The position numbers were made by a program, and so were the translations under genes. This document shows positions 35,987-43,676 of a DNA stretch of 64,000 nucleotides, piece by piece. Position 1 is the stretch's first letter; each line of letters starts with the position of its first letter. The notes under the pieces were generated by a model that was not told where the DNA came from, ran no database searches, and was given only the letters and a program-made list of their open reading frames with translations. Source of the DNA: Bacillota bacterium (GTDB lineage: Bacteria; Bacillota; SHA-98; UBA4971); NCBI GenBank assembly GCA_030024085.1, contig JASEJE010000014.1, forward strand, positions 19,943 to 83,942, written 5' to 3'.

Positions 35987-38083
35987 ATGTTTTTGAAGAG
36001 ATACCGGACCGAGGATCTCCGAAACGTGGCCCTCATCGCTCATGGCGGGGCGGGAAAGACCAGCCTCGCCGAGGCGATTTTGTATGACGCCCGCGCCATC
36101 GACAGGCTGGGCAGGGTGGACGAGGGAACCAGCACAATGGATTACGACCCCGATGAGATCAGACGCAAGATCTCCATCTCCACTGCGGTTGCCCCCTTCG
36201 AGTGGGGAGGCGCGAAGGTCAACCTCATCGACACCCCCGGGTACGCGGATTTCGTTGGCGAAGTGAAGAGCGGCCTGCGAGTCGCGGACTCGGCCCTCGT
36301 CGTCGTCTGCGCGGTCTCCGGGGTCGAGGTGGGAACGGAAAACGTATGGCGGTTCGCCGACGAGCACGAGCTTCCCAGGGCGATCGTCGTGACCAAGCTC
36401 GACCGCGAGAACGCCGACTTCTTCAAGACGGTCGAGGCCGTGCGGGCCGCCTTTGGAAACCGTTGCGTCCCTGTGCAGATCCCCGTTGGCTCGCAGGACA
36501 CCTTCCGGGGCGTGGTCGACCTCATCAAGATGAAGGCCATCGTGTTCGAGAACGGAGGGGCCGGAAAGTTCAAGGAGGAAGACATCCCCGCAGACCTTCT
36601 CGGCCGGGCTCAGGAGTACCGGGACGCGCTCGTGGAGATCGCCGCCGAGAGCGACGACGAGCTCATCGAGAAATACCTCGAGGGCAACGAGCTGACACAC
36701 GACGAGGTCGCGAAAGGCCTTCGGGCCGGGGTCGTCCAGGGGAAGGCTTACCCCATCCTGTGCGCGTCGGCGCTCCGAAACGTTGCCGTGCAGCCGCTGA
36801 TGGACGCCATCGTGTCGCTTCTGCCTTCGCCGGTGGACGCAGGCACAGTGCAAGGCACGGTTCCCGGATCCGGAGAGAAGGCCGAGAGGGCTCCCGAAGA
36901 TGGGGCACCGCTCGCAGCTCTCGTGTTCAAGACCACGGCGGACCCCTTCGTCGGCAAGATAAGCATGTTTCGGGTATACTCGGGCACGCTCAGGTCCGAC
37001 TCGCAGGTCTACAATGTTACCCGCGAGGCTCAGGAGCGCATCGGCCAGGTCTTTTTCATGAAAGGTAAACAGCAGGAGCCGGCAGGTGAGGTTGGCGCCG
37101 GCGACATCGCCGCCGTGGCGAAGCTCTCGGTGACAGGGACTGGCGACACGTTCGCTGACAAGGCCAACGCCGTGGTGCTGCCTGGCATAGACTTCCCCCA
37201 CCCCACCCTGGCGATGGCCATGAAGCCAAAGAGCAAGGGTGACGAGGAGAAGATCGGCAGCGGTCTCGCGAGGCTCGCGGAGGAAGACCCCACGGTCATC
37301 GTGAGGCGCGACGCAGAAACGTCGGAGACCATAGTCGAAGGCATGGGCGAGGTCCACATCGAGGTCATCGCGGACAAGCTGAAACGCAAGTTCGGCACGG
37401 ACGTCGTCCTCGAGACCCCCAAGGTGCCGTATCGCGAGACTATCCGTGGCACTACGAAGGTTGAGGGGAAACACAAGAAGCAGACCGGTGGCCGCGGCCA
37501 GTATGGCCACGTGTTCCTTGAGATCGAGCCGCTGCCGCCCGGAGGAGAGTTCGAGTTCGTCGACAAGATATTCGGCGGTGCCGTTCCGCGACAGTACATC
37601 CCGGCAGTGGAAAAGGGCGTAAGAGAGGCGCTCACCGAAGGTGTGCTTGCAGGCTATCCGGTGGTCGACGTGCGTGTCACGCTTTACGATGGCTCGTATC
37701 ATCCCGTGGACTCGTCGGAAATGGCCTTCAAGATCGCCGCGTCGATGGCGTTCAAGAAGGGAGTCATGGACGCCCATCCAGTGCTGCTGGAGCCCATAAT
37801 GAACGTGCAGGTAGTGGTGCCCGAGAACCAGATGGGCGATGTCATGGGGGATCTGAACAAGCGGCGCGGCCGGATCATGGGCATGGAACCTCACGGCAAG
37901 TATCAGATCATCAAGGCCCAGGTGCCTATGGCGGAGATGTTCAAGTACGCCATAGACCTCCGGTCCATTACGGGCGGGCGCGGCTCGTACTCGATGGAAT
38001 TCTCCCACTACGAGGAGGTCCCGACCCAGACCAGTCAGCAGATAATCGAAAAGGCGAAAAAAGAGAGGGAACAGCAGGGTTAA
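35987..38083 (+). CDS. Elongation factor G-like protein (EF-G paralogue)
   Basis: This is a translational GTPase of the EF-G family, 698 residues, with all five domains. G1 is AHGGAGKTS, where housekeeping EF-G has AHIDAGKTT. G3 is DTPGYADF and G4 is TKLD. Domain IV carries GGRGQYGHVFLEIEPLPPGG, and domain V ends with RGSYSMEFSHYEEVP. The HGGAGKTS P-loop marks the second EF-G group, found beside canonical FusA in many Clostridia. Its role (ribosome recycling or stress) is unsettled. It is monocistronic, with its own promoter and terminator. The start could be the ATG or the TTG two codons later. Confidence 0.85.
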   Translation: MFLKRYRTEDLRNVALIAHGGAGKTSLAEAILYDARAIDRLGRVDEGTSTMDYDPDEIRRKISISTAVAPFEWGGAKVNLIDTPGYADFVGEVKSGLRVADSALVVVCAVSGVEVGTENVWRFADEHELPRAIVVTKLDRENADFFKTVEAVRAAFGNRCVPVQIPVGSQDTFRGVVDLIKMKAIVFENGGAGKFKEEDIPADLLGRAQEYRDALVEIAAESDDELIEKYLEGNELTHDEVAKGLRAGVVQGKAYPILCASALRNVAVQPLMDAIVSLLPSPVDAGTVQGTVPGSGEKAERAPEDGAPLAALVFKTTADPFVGKISMFRVYSGTLRSDSQVYNVTREAQERIGQVFFMKGKQQEPAGEVGAGDIAAVAKLSVTGTGDTFADKANAVVLPGIDFPHPTLAMAMKPKSKGDEEKIGSGLARLAEEDPTVIVRRDAETSETIVEGMGEVHIEVIADKLKRKFGTDVVLETPKVPYRETIRGTTKVEGKHKKQTGGRGQYGHVFLEIEPLPPGGEFEFVDKIFGGAVPRQYIPAVEKGVREALTEGVLAGYPVVDVRVTLYDGSYHPVDSSEMAFKIAASMAFKKGVMDAHPVLLEPIMNVQVVVPENQMGDVMGDLNKRRGRIMGMEPHGKYQIIKAQVPMAEMFKYAIDLRSITGGRGSYSMEFSHYEEVPTQTSQQIIEKAKKEREQQG

Positions 38084-38157
38084 CGAGGCTGCCAGCGATC
38101 CCGTCCGGACCCGGCTTTCGCACGACCGGGCGTCCCCGTTGCCGTGAGTCCTTCTGA

Positions 38158-38270
38158 GGGTTGCCGGTGCTTGCTAGGGCGGGGCGCCTGGAATTTGGCT
38201 AGCCTTAAGCGCCAAATTCGAACCAGGCTCACCGCACGCGCCGTCCCCGGAGGGCAGTACCGGCAACCCC
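38158..38270 (-). repeat. Large palindromic repeat element, core copy (reverse)
   Basis: It reads GGTTGCCGGTGCTTGC...GGCGCCTGGAATTTGGCTAG...GCCAAATTCG...CGCCGTCCCCGG...CACCGGCAACC-type arms in the opposite orientation to the copies at 39.6-50.8 kb. The outer CTAAGTA..TACTTAG parts are missing, so only the central ~113 bp is kept. It lies just after the EF-G paralogue, before its terminator. Confidence 0.75.
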
Positions 38271-38285
38271 AACGCCGTCATGCGT

Positions 38286-38318
38286 GAGGGAGCTTGCACG
38301 GTGCAAGCTCCCTTCTTG
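38286..38318 (+). terminator. Terminator after the EF-G paralogue
   Basis: GGGAGCTTGCACGGTGCAAGCTCCC forms a stem followed by TTCTTGC. It lies about 200 nt after the stop, beyond the repeat core. The U-run is short. Confidence 0.55.
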
Positions 38319-38402
38319 CATAATAGCAAACAGCGCAGGGAATACGAAGACCGGGCGTGAATTCAGGGTCAACCGATATCCGTGCCCGGGAGGTCAGGAC
38401 AC

Positions 38403-39614
38403 ATGCCGCTTCTCACCGTCGACTCGCCCAACACCACGAGGGTCTTCGGCAGGGGGCCGTACCAAACCGACGTCGCAGTATCGCAACTCGTCTTCGGGCG
38501 CCGTTCGAACGCGGTCATTCTTGCAAGCTCCGAGCAACCGCTGGACGCCCTGGCCGCACTCTCCCTCGTGCACCAGCCCATCGACGGACCCGTGCTCCTT
38601 TCCTCGCCCGACGGCCTCGACCTTGTCATCCAGGACGAAGTGCGCAGGCTGGCGCCCATGGGAGCAGAGGGTCTCGCCCAGGTGATCATCGTGGGCGCCC
38701 TCGGCGACATCGTGGAGCAGCAGGTAGCCTCGCTGGGCCTATCGGTGATGAGGCTCGCCGGGATGAACGCTTACCACACCGCAGCAGAGATCGCGCGATT
38801 CCTGGGCTATCCGCGCGACTTCATGTTGCTGTCGGGCGAACACCCGCTGTCGGGACTCTGCGCGGGAGCCATGGCCGTACACGCGGGGGTTCCGGTCCTC
38901 TTTACCATGAAGGACAGTCTTCCGCAGGAAACGGCCGCGGCCATCCGCGCGTCGGGAACCGCTGCGAACGTGTTCATCGTGGGAAACCGCAACCTCGTTT
39001 CGGACGCCGTGGAGACAGCCGTGCGCAGCCTCACATCCGGCACAGTGGGAAGGATCTCCGCCGAGGACCCGTTCGAACTGGCCGTGAAGTTCGCGAAATA
39101 CCGCTCCGCCGATGGCACGTTCGGATTCAGCAAGACCGAGAAGCAGGGCCATGCGTTTACGTTCGTAAACCCGGGCAGATGGCAGGACGCGATATCCGCC
39201 GCTCTTCTCGCGCACACCGGCAAACATGCGCCGATCCTCTTTTGCCGGCGAGATGATCTTCCGACGGTCGTACGCGACTTCCTGCTTCGCCTCAACCCGG
39301 CGCAAGGAACGCCCCAGCCTCCTTTCATGCATGCGTTCATCGTCGGTGACTTCGATGCCATATCCACCTCTGTGCAGCTGGACATCGACGACACGATATC
39401 GGTGGACAGGAAGGCCGACCATGAGGTCGTCCACACCGTGGCGCCCGGCGACAGCCTTCTTCACATCGCAAGGCGTTACGGCGTGCCCATACGCGACATC
39501 GCAGGCGCAAACCAGTTGCCGACCGGGACGGGCCTTACCCCGGGGTCGAGGCTCATCATTCCTTACACCGTCACAGGGGCGCCCCCGGCCCCACCGGCGC
39601 AGGAACTCCACTGA
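38403..39614 (+). CDS. Cell-wall-binding repeat 2 (CWB2) protein with C-terminal LysM
   Basis: The 403-residue protein starts MPLLTVDSPNTTRVFGRGPY after GGGAGG. Residues 1-270 hold CWB2-like repeats. Typical elements are RVFGRGPYQTDVAVSQLVF, NAVILASSEQPLDALAALSL, GPVLLSSPDGLD and VIIVGALGDI, then the second set with FMLLSGEHPLSGLCAGAMAV, PVLFTMKDSL and VFIVGNRNLVSDAV. A LysM domain follows (VVHTVAPGDSLLHIARRYGV, about 345-390), then a Pro-rich end. CWB2 and LysM both bind cell-wall polymers, yet no signal peptide is present. A spore-coat or cortex role inside the mother cell would fit, but that is inference. Confidence 0.8.
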   Translation: MPLLTVDSPNTTRVFGRGPYQTDVAVSQLVFGRRSNAVILASSEQPLDALAALSLVHQPIDGPVLLSSPDGLDLVIQDEVRRLAPMGAEGLAQVIIVGALGDIVEQQVASLGLSVMRLAGMNAYHTAAEIARFLGYPRDFMLLSGEHPLSGLCAGAMAVHAGVPVLFTMKDSLPQETAAAIRASGTAANVFIVGNRNLVSDAVETAVRSLTSGTVGRISAEDPFELAVKFAKYRSADGTFGFSKTEKQGHAFTFVNPGRWQDAISAALLAHTGKHAPILFCRRDDLPTVVRDFLLRLNPAQGTPQPPFMHAFIVGDFDAISTSVQLDIDDTISVDRKADHEVVHTVAPGDSLLHIARRYGVPIRDIAGANQLPTGTGLTPGSRLIIPYTVTGAPPAPPAQELH

Positions 39615-39647
39615 CCCCCCGACATCCGCGGTCCTGGGCCGCGAGCA

Positions 39648-39858
39648 CTAAGTAGATCGCCATAAATCCGCGCTACTTTTCAACGCGTGAATCCTGCCCA
39701 GGGTTGCCGGTGTTGCACTCCGGGGACGGCGCGTGCGGTGAGATGCGTTCGAATTTGGCGCTTAAGGCTAGCCAAATTCCAGGCGCCCCGCCCTGGCAAG
39801 CACCGGCAACCCCAACACCCTCAGGAGAAGTGGCGCAAACTTATGGCGCCATACTTAG
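39648..39858 (+). repeat. Large palindromic repeat element, full copy A
   Basis: This 211-bp element begins CTAAGTAGATCGCC and ends GGCGCCATACTTAG. It has nested inverted repeats: outer ends (AAGTAGATCGCC.. against ..GGCGCCATACTT), middle GGTTGCCGGTG/CACCGGCAACC, and inner GAATTTGGC/GCCAAATTC around CGCTTAAGGCTA. No ORF is seen. It lies between the convergent CWB2-LysM and beta-barrel genes. Confidence 0.85.
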
Positions 39859-39870
39859 GCGCCCGACATC

Positions 39871-41148
39871 TCAAAACCTGTACACCAGACTGACCCCGGA
39901 CCTGAACCTGTGGGTGTTCTCCGTCTCCTTGAACGGGTACTCCCGGCGCCTGACTGCGGCCTCATATGTGACGTCAAGGTCCTGCAAGAGATCGTAAGCC
40001 AACTTCCACGTAACCTCCGCCTGGCGGTAATCCCCCGCCCTCGCCGTGGGGTTCACGTAAAGCCTGCGGGACAGCACGCAACCTGCAGAGAGGGAGAGCC
40101 TCTCACTTAGCGAGAACTCCACCTCCGCCCCCACGCTGCAGGCTCTGTACTCCTTTTCCGGCGACGCAGGCACCCTTCGCTCGAACACCGTCGCCTCCAG
40201 CGTCAGAGTTCCCGCAGCGGTCCCTTCAATGGACGCCGACGCAGCCAGCTGCCTGTCGCGAAGGTCCTTGTGGGGGGCGAACGGAAACCCCTTGTCCACC
40301 TGGGAAACAACTAGGGCCAGCGCAGGACCTGACCCGGGGTCCCACGACAGCGCGACTTCCCGCGTATCCTGGCTGTATGTCTTCGTACGAGACCATGGGT
40401 AGGTAGCGTGTTTCCGCTCGAGCCTGAACTCCCCCTCCAGGGCCTTCCCCCGCTTGAGGCCCACCTCAATAGAGGAAACCCTCACGACGGACGTGTTGTG
40501 AGGGGCAAGGCGGTACTGCTTGTCGATGAGGCCAAGACCGATCAGGGCGGATATCCATGGTACAGGGGTCACCCTCAGCTCGCCCGAGCTTTCCCGTCGC
40601 TCGTGATCGCTCCTGGGCCGATACGGATGGGCCGCATCCTCCTTCTCCCAGGCCGCTTTCGCGGCAAGCCGACCCGAAGGCGTTTTCCAGGCCAGCGCAG
40701 CCCTGAGGGTGGACGAGACGCGGTCCGTTCGCGGTCCGCCCGGATCGTCCGCCTCGGACGTCCTGCTCCTGCGCGCGTCGAAGTCGAGTCTGAAACCTCC
40801 CCCCGGCTTTGCCGCAATCCCGATCGCAGCATACCCCAGCATGCCGCACCCGGCAGGATGGGGCCTCGCTCCGGCCGTAGCATCACACGATATTCCCCCG
40901 CCGGTCGGCAGGTGCAGCTTGCCGTCGAACGCCATGCCGATCGTCATCCCATCGCCTCCGGCGTCTTCCCAGGATGACGAGATCTCCAGCGTGAGCTTAC
41001 CGCTCAGGCGCGCTGTCGCGAGTCCCGAGCCGTCCTCGGCATCTTCAGTGGCTGCCGCAAGCCCCTCAGGAAGGAACACCCATGATGCCGCGAGCACACA
41101 CGCGCACACTCCGACCAGCCTGGCGAACGCCGTCTTGCCACCACTCAT
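39871..41148 (-). CDS. Probable outer-membrane beta-barrel protein
   Basis: No named family is recognised. The ATG at 41148 follows GGGGGGAG at good spacing and gives 425 residues. An N-terminal signal peptide is clear (FARLVGVCACVLAASWVFL, cleavage near AAA-TE). From residue 45 onward the chain alternates short amphipathic beta-strands of 9-12 residues with polar turns, as in GKLTLEISSSW, GMTIGMAFDGKLHL and GELRVTPVPWISALIGLGL. It ends SLVYRF, where a terminal Phe with Tyr at -3 is the BamA recognition signature of outer-membrane proteins. Full repeat copies A and B flank the gene on either side. A secreted beta-rich protein is the alternative. Confidence 0.6.
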   Translation of the reverse strand: MSGGKTAFARLVGVCACVLAASWVFLPEGLAAATEDAEDGSGLATARLSGKLTLEISSSWEDAGGDGMTIGMAFDGKLHLPTGGGISCDATAGARPHPAGCGMLGYAAIGIAAKPGGGFRLDFDARRSRTSEADDPGGPRTDRVSSTLRAALAWKTPSGRLAAKAAWEKEDAAHPYRPRSDHERRESSGELRVTPVPWISALIGLGLIDKQYRLAPHNTSVVRVSSIEVGLKRGKALEGEFRLERKHATYPWSRTKTYSQDTREVALSWDPGSGPALALVVSQVDKGFPFAPHKDLRDRQLAASASIEGTAAGTLTLEATVFERRVPASPEKEYRACSVGAEVEFSLSERLSLSAGCVLSRRLYVNPTARAGDYRQAEVTWKLAYDLLQDLDVTYEAAVRRREYPFKETENTHRFRSGVSLVYRF

Positions 41149-41232
41149 GAGCACGTCTCCCCCCAAGAGCCGGAAGCTTCGCCCAGTTGCGCGCCGCCAT
41201 CGCAGGCTCAGGCATGAGTCTGACCGCGAGTT

Positions 41233-41443
41233 CCAAGTAGATCGCCACAAATTCGCGCTACTTTTCAGCGCGCAAGTCCTCGCCAGGGTTGCCGGTGTTG
41301 CACTCCGGGGACGGCGCGCTCGCGGCGCGCCTCGTTCGAATTTGGCGCGCGGGCCAGCCAAATTCTCGACGCCCCGTCGTGCAAGCACCGGCAACCCTGA
41401 CACCCTCAAGAAAAGTGGCGCAAACTTATGGCGCCGTACCTAG
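41233..41443 (+). repeat. Large palindromic repeat element, full copy B
   Basis: This 211-bp copy is in the same orientation as copy A (CAAGTAGATCGCCACAAATT to GCGCCGTACCTAG). It keeps the GGTTGCCGGTG/CACCGGCAACC arms and the GAATTTGGC/GCCAAATTC inner pair. The centre is replaced by compensating GCGCGCTCGCGGCGCGC. It lies just upstream of the beta-barrel gene. Confidence 0.85.
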
Positions 41444-41579
41444 ACACCCTTCGCGTTGCACGGAACCCACAGGCAAAGACCGTCGTCACCTGTGCAGCGC
41501 AGGGCACATACATGATACCATACCCTGCCATGGAGGACAATCCCACTTTCGGGTGATCCTCCCTGCGCCTGGCCGAAAC

Positions 41580-41621
41580 GGAAAAGCCCTCTGACACGGC
41601 ACACTCGCCGTGTCAGAGGGC
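41580..41621 (-). terminator. Strong terminator after the Cys-rich gene
   Basis: GCCCTCTGACACGGC pairs perfectly over 15 bp with GCCGTGTCAGAGGGC around a 6-nt loop. On the minus strand it is followed by TTTTCC. It lies about 70 nt past the stop of the Cys-rich ORF. Confidence 0.8.
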
Positions 41622-41691
41622 CGGAGCGCCCCTGTGTCATCGGGTACGGCGCCAGGCAGGTCTCGCAGTGCGTCCTCCCGGGGGGCCGCGC

Positions 41692-41916
41692 CTACCTCCG
41701 CTTTTTCACAAGCCCCAGGGAGACTGCCTTCGCGTAGTCCTTACAGTTCTCACAATCCTTCCAGCAATCCAGACAGCCTTCTTCTGAATCCCAGCAATTG
41801 CCGTGCCTCGCGTATACCGGGCAGATGAGATACAAGCTCGCGGGACATCCTCTGAGCTGGCGGCAGCTCCTCAGGTTCGCAACAGACGCACCCTCTGGTA
41901 GCTCGACCTCGGCCAT
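41692..41916 (-). CDS. Small cysteine-rich protein
   Basis: The family is not recognised with certainty. The ATG at 41916 has GGGAG upstream and gives 74 residues. Nine cysteines occur: LRSCRQLRGCPAS, LICPVY, and the cluster CWDSEEGCLDCWKDCENC. This spacing resembles small metal- or Fe-S-binding proteins of anaerobic Firmicutes with CPxY and CW motifs. There is no signal peptide. It is a single gene between repeat copies B and C, with a strong terminator downstream. An open frame to 42042 exists upstream but has no cysteine pattern or ribosome site. Confidence 0.6.
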   Translation of the reverse strand: MAEVELPEGASVANLRSCRQLRGCPASLYLICPVYARHGNCWDSEEGCLDCWKDCENCKDYAKAVSLGLVKKRR

Positions 41917-42064
41917 GCGGCACCACTCCCTTATGCCAGTCAGTCCAGCTATTCCCCTGATATCCAGAGTGTACCACACAGCCCCGGACGAGTCAACCTC
42001 GCACGCATCCGCTCGCGCGTCCCCTGGCCGGCTCGAGCACACCCGGGCAGTAACGCCGACCTCC

Positions 42065-42279
42065 CCAAGTAGATCGCCACAAATTCGCGCTACCTTTCAG
42101 CGCGCAAGTCCTCGCCAGGGTTGCCGGTACTGCCTGCCCTCCGGGGACGGCGCGTGCGGTGAGATGCGTTCGAATTTGGCGCTTAAGGCTAGCCAGATTC
42201 CAGGCGCCCCGCCCTAGCAAGCACCGGCAACCCCAACACCGTCAGAAGAAGTGGCGCAAACTTATGGCGCCATACTTAG
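42065..42279 (+). repeat. Large palindromic repeat element, full copy C
   Basis: This copy is about 215 bp, in the same orientation as A and B, and nearly identical to A in the core (GGAGGGCAGTACCGGCAACC variant on the left arm). Its right end TACTTAG contains the TAA stop codon of the CpgS-like gene (42276-42278). Confidence 0.85.
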
Positions 42280-43616
42280 AAGAGCGCCCCCCTGAACCTC
42301 TCCACGATGATCTCCTCCAGGTCCGGGTGGCCGATCTCCTCGAGCTCGTAACGTACGCGGAGCGCAGGTCTCGTGATGTTCAACACCCGCCGGAGGTCGA
42401 TGGGCGTCCCGATGACGACCACATCTGCGGGGGTCCTGTTTATCGTCTCCTCCAGCTCCCGAATTTGCTCCCTCCCGTACCCCATCGCGGGCAGGAGCGG
42501 CTCGAGGCCGGGGTATTTCTTCAGAGTGGCCTTGATTGACCCCACGGCGTACGGCTCCGGGTCCACAAGTTCCGCCCCATGGCGCCGGGCGGCGATCACC
42601 CCTGCGCCATAGGTCATGCCGCCGTGGGTGAGGGTCGGGCCGTCCTCCACCACGAGCGCCTTCTTGCCCTTTATCATGTCGCCCTGCTCGAGCACGACCG
42701 GGGATGCTGCGCGGATGACGGTTGCACCAGGATTGACTCTCTTTACCGTGCTCTCCACCCTGTCGACATCGTCGGGCTTTGCGGTATCCACCTTGTTCAG
42801 CACGACCACATCGGCCATCCGGAGGTTTGTTTCACCCGGGTGGAACGAGGTCTCGTGGCCCGGCCTGTGCGGGTCCGCAAGGGTGATGAGCAGGTCAGGT
42901 TGATAGAACGGCATATCGTTATTGCCGCCGTCCCAGAGAACCACCTCGGCCTCCTTCTCGGCCTCCCGCAGGATCGCGCCGTAGTCGACCCCCGCGTAAA
43001 CCACGAACCCCCTCGCGATGTGAGGCTCGTACTCCTCGCGCTCCTCGATCGTGGTATCATACCTGTCGAGGTCCTCGAACGTGGCGAACCGCTGCACCTT
43101 CTGCTTCATGAGGTCACCGTACGGCATGGGATGCCGGACCACCACAGCCCTTTTGCCATGATTCTTCATGATGTCCGTCACCCTGCGCGTCGTCTGGCTC
43201 TTGCCGACGCCCGTCCTGACCGCAGTCACGGCGATCACCGGCACCTTCGATTTCAACATCGTGGTTGCCGGGCCCATAAGCCTGAAATCCGGCCCCTTCG
43301 CAAGCGCGATGGAGGCCTTGTGCATCACGTCGAGATGAGCGACATCGCTATAGGCGAACACCACCTGGTCCACGCCGTGCTTTTCCACGATGGCGGGAAG
43401 CTCTTCCTCGGCAAGGATGGGAATGCCATCGGGGTAGCCCTTGCCGGCAAGCTCAGGTGGGTAGCGCCTCCCCTCGATGTTGGGGATCTGCGTCGCGGTG
43501 AACGCCACCACCTGGTACTCATCGTTGTCGCGGAAGAATGTGTTGAAGTTGTGGAAATCACGCCCCGCAGCGCCCATGATGACTACCTTCGTCTTCCTCG
43601 CCACTTGAGACCTCAC
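42276..43616 (-). CDS. Cyclic 2,3-diphosphoglycerate synthetase-like P-loop GTPase/ATPase
   Basis: This 446-residue protein starts with GTG after GGAGGACGGGA. A Rossmann-like N-terminal domain (VVIMGAAGRDFHNFNTFFRD) precedes a P-loop domain with VIAVTAVRTGVGKSQTTRRV (about 135-153), VLWDGGNNDMPFYQPDLL and VVLNKVDTA (NKxD). It closely fits the family annotated from archaeal CpgS. Bacteria with this gene are not known to make cyclic diphosphoglycerate. Being last in the ornithine operon, after glmL, it may instead act as a mutase chaperone or metabolic enzyme. Its stop codon is supplied by repeat copy C. Confidence 0.75.
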   Translation of the reverse strand: MRSQVARKTKVVIMGAAGRDFHNFNTFFRDNDEYQVVAFTATQIPNIEGRRYPPELAGKGYPDGIPILAEEELPAIVEKHGVDQVVFAYSDVAHLDVMHKASIALAKGPDFRLMGPATTMLKSKVPVIAVTAVRTGVGKSQTTRRVTDIMKNHGKRAVVVRHPMPYGDLMKQKVQRFATFEDLDRYDTTIEEREEYEPHIARGFVVYAGVDYGAILREAEKEAEVVLWDGGNNDMPFYQPDLLITLADPHRPGHETSFHPGETNLRMADVVVLNKVDTAKPDDVDRVESTVKRVNPGATVIRAASPVVLEQGDMIKGKKALVVEDGPTLTHGGMTYGAGVIAARRHGAELVDPEPYAVGSIKATLKKYPGLEPLLPAMGYGREQIRELEETINRTPADVVVIGTPIDLRRVLNITRPALRVRYELEEIGHPDLEEIIVERFRGALF

Positions 43617-43626
43617 TCCCGTCCTC

Positions 43627-43668
43627 CAATGATTGATGGTTGATGATTGTTGGTTGATGATTGATAGT
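43627..43668. repeat. Short AT-rich tandem repeat
   Basis: The 42-bp spacer between glmL and the CpgS-like gene consists of near-repeats of TTGATGATTG/TTGATGGTTG. It stands out against the GC-rich surroundings. The rest of the operon is tightly packed. Confidence 0.6.
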
Positions 43669-43676
43669 GCCCCACG

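Noticed and set aside
35906..38008. 700-residue open frame antisense to the EF-G paralogue
   Set aside because: High-GC shadow of a real gene. The composition is His/Arg-rich, with no family pattern and no ribosome site.
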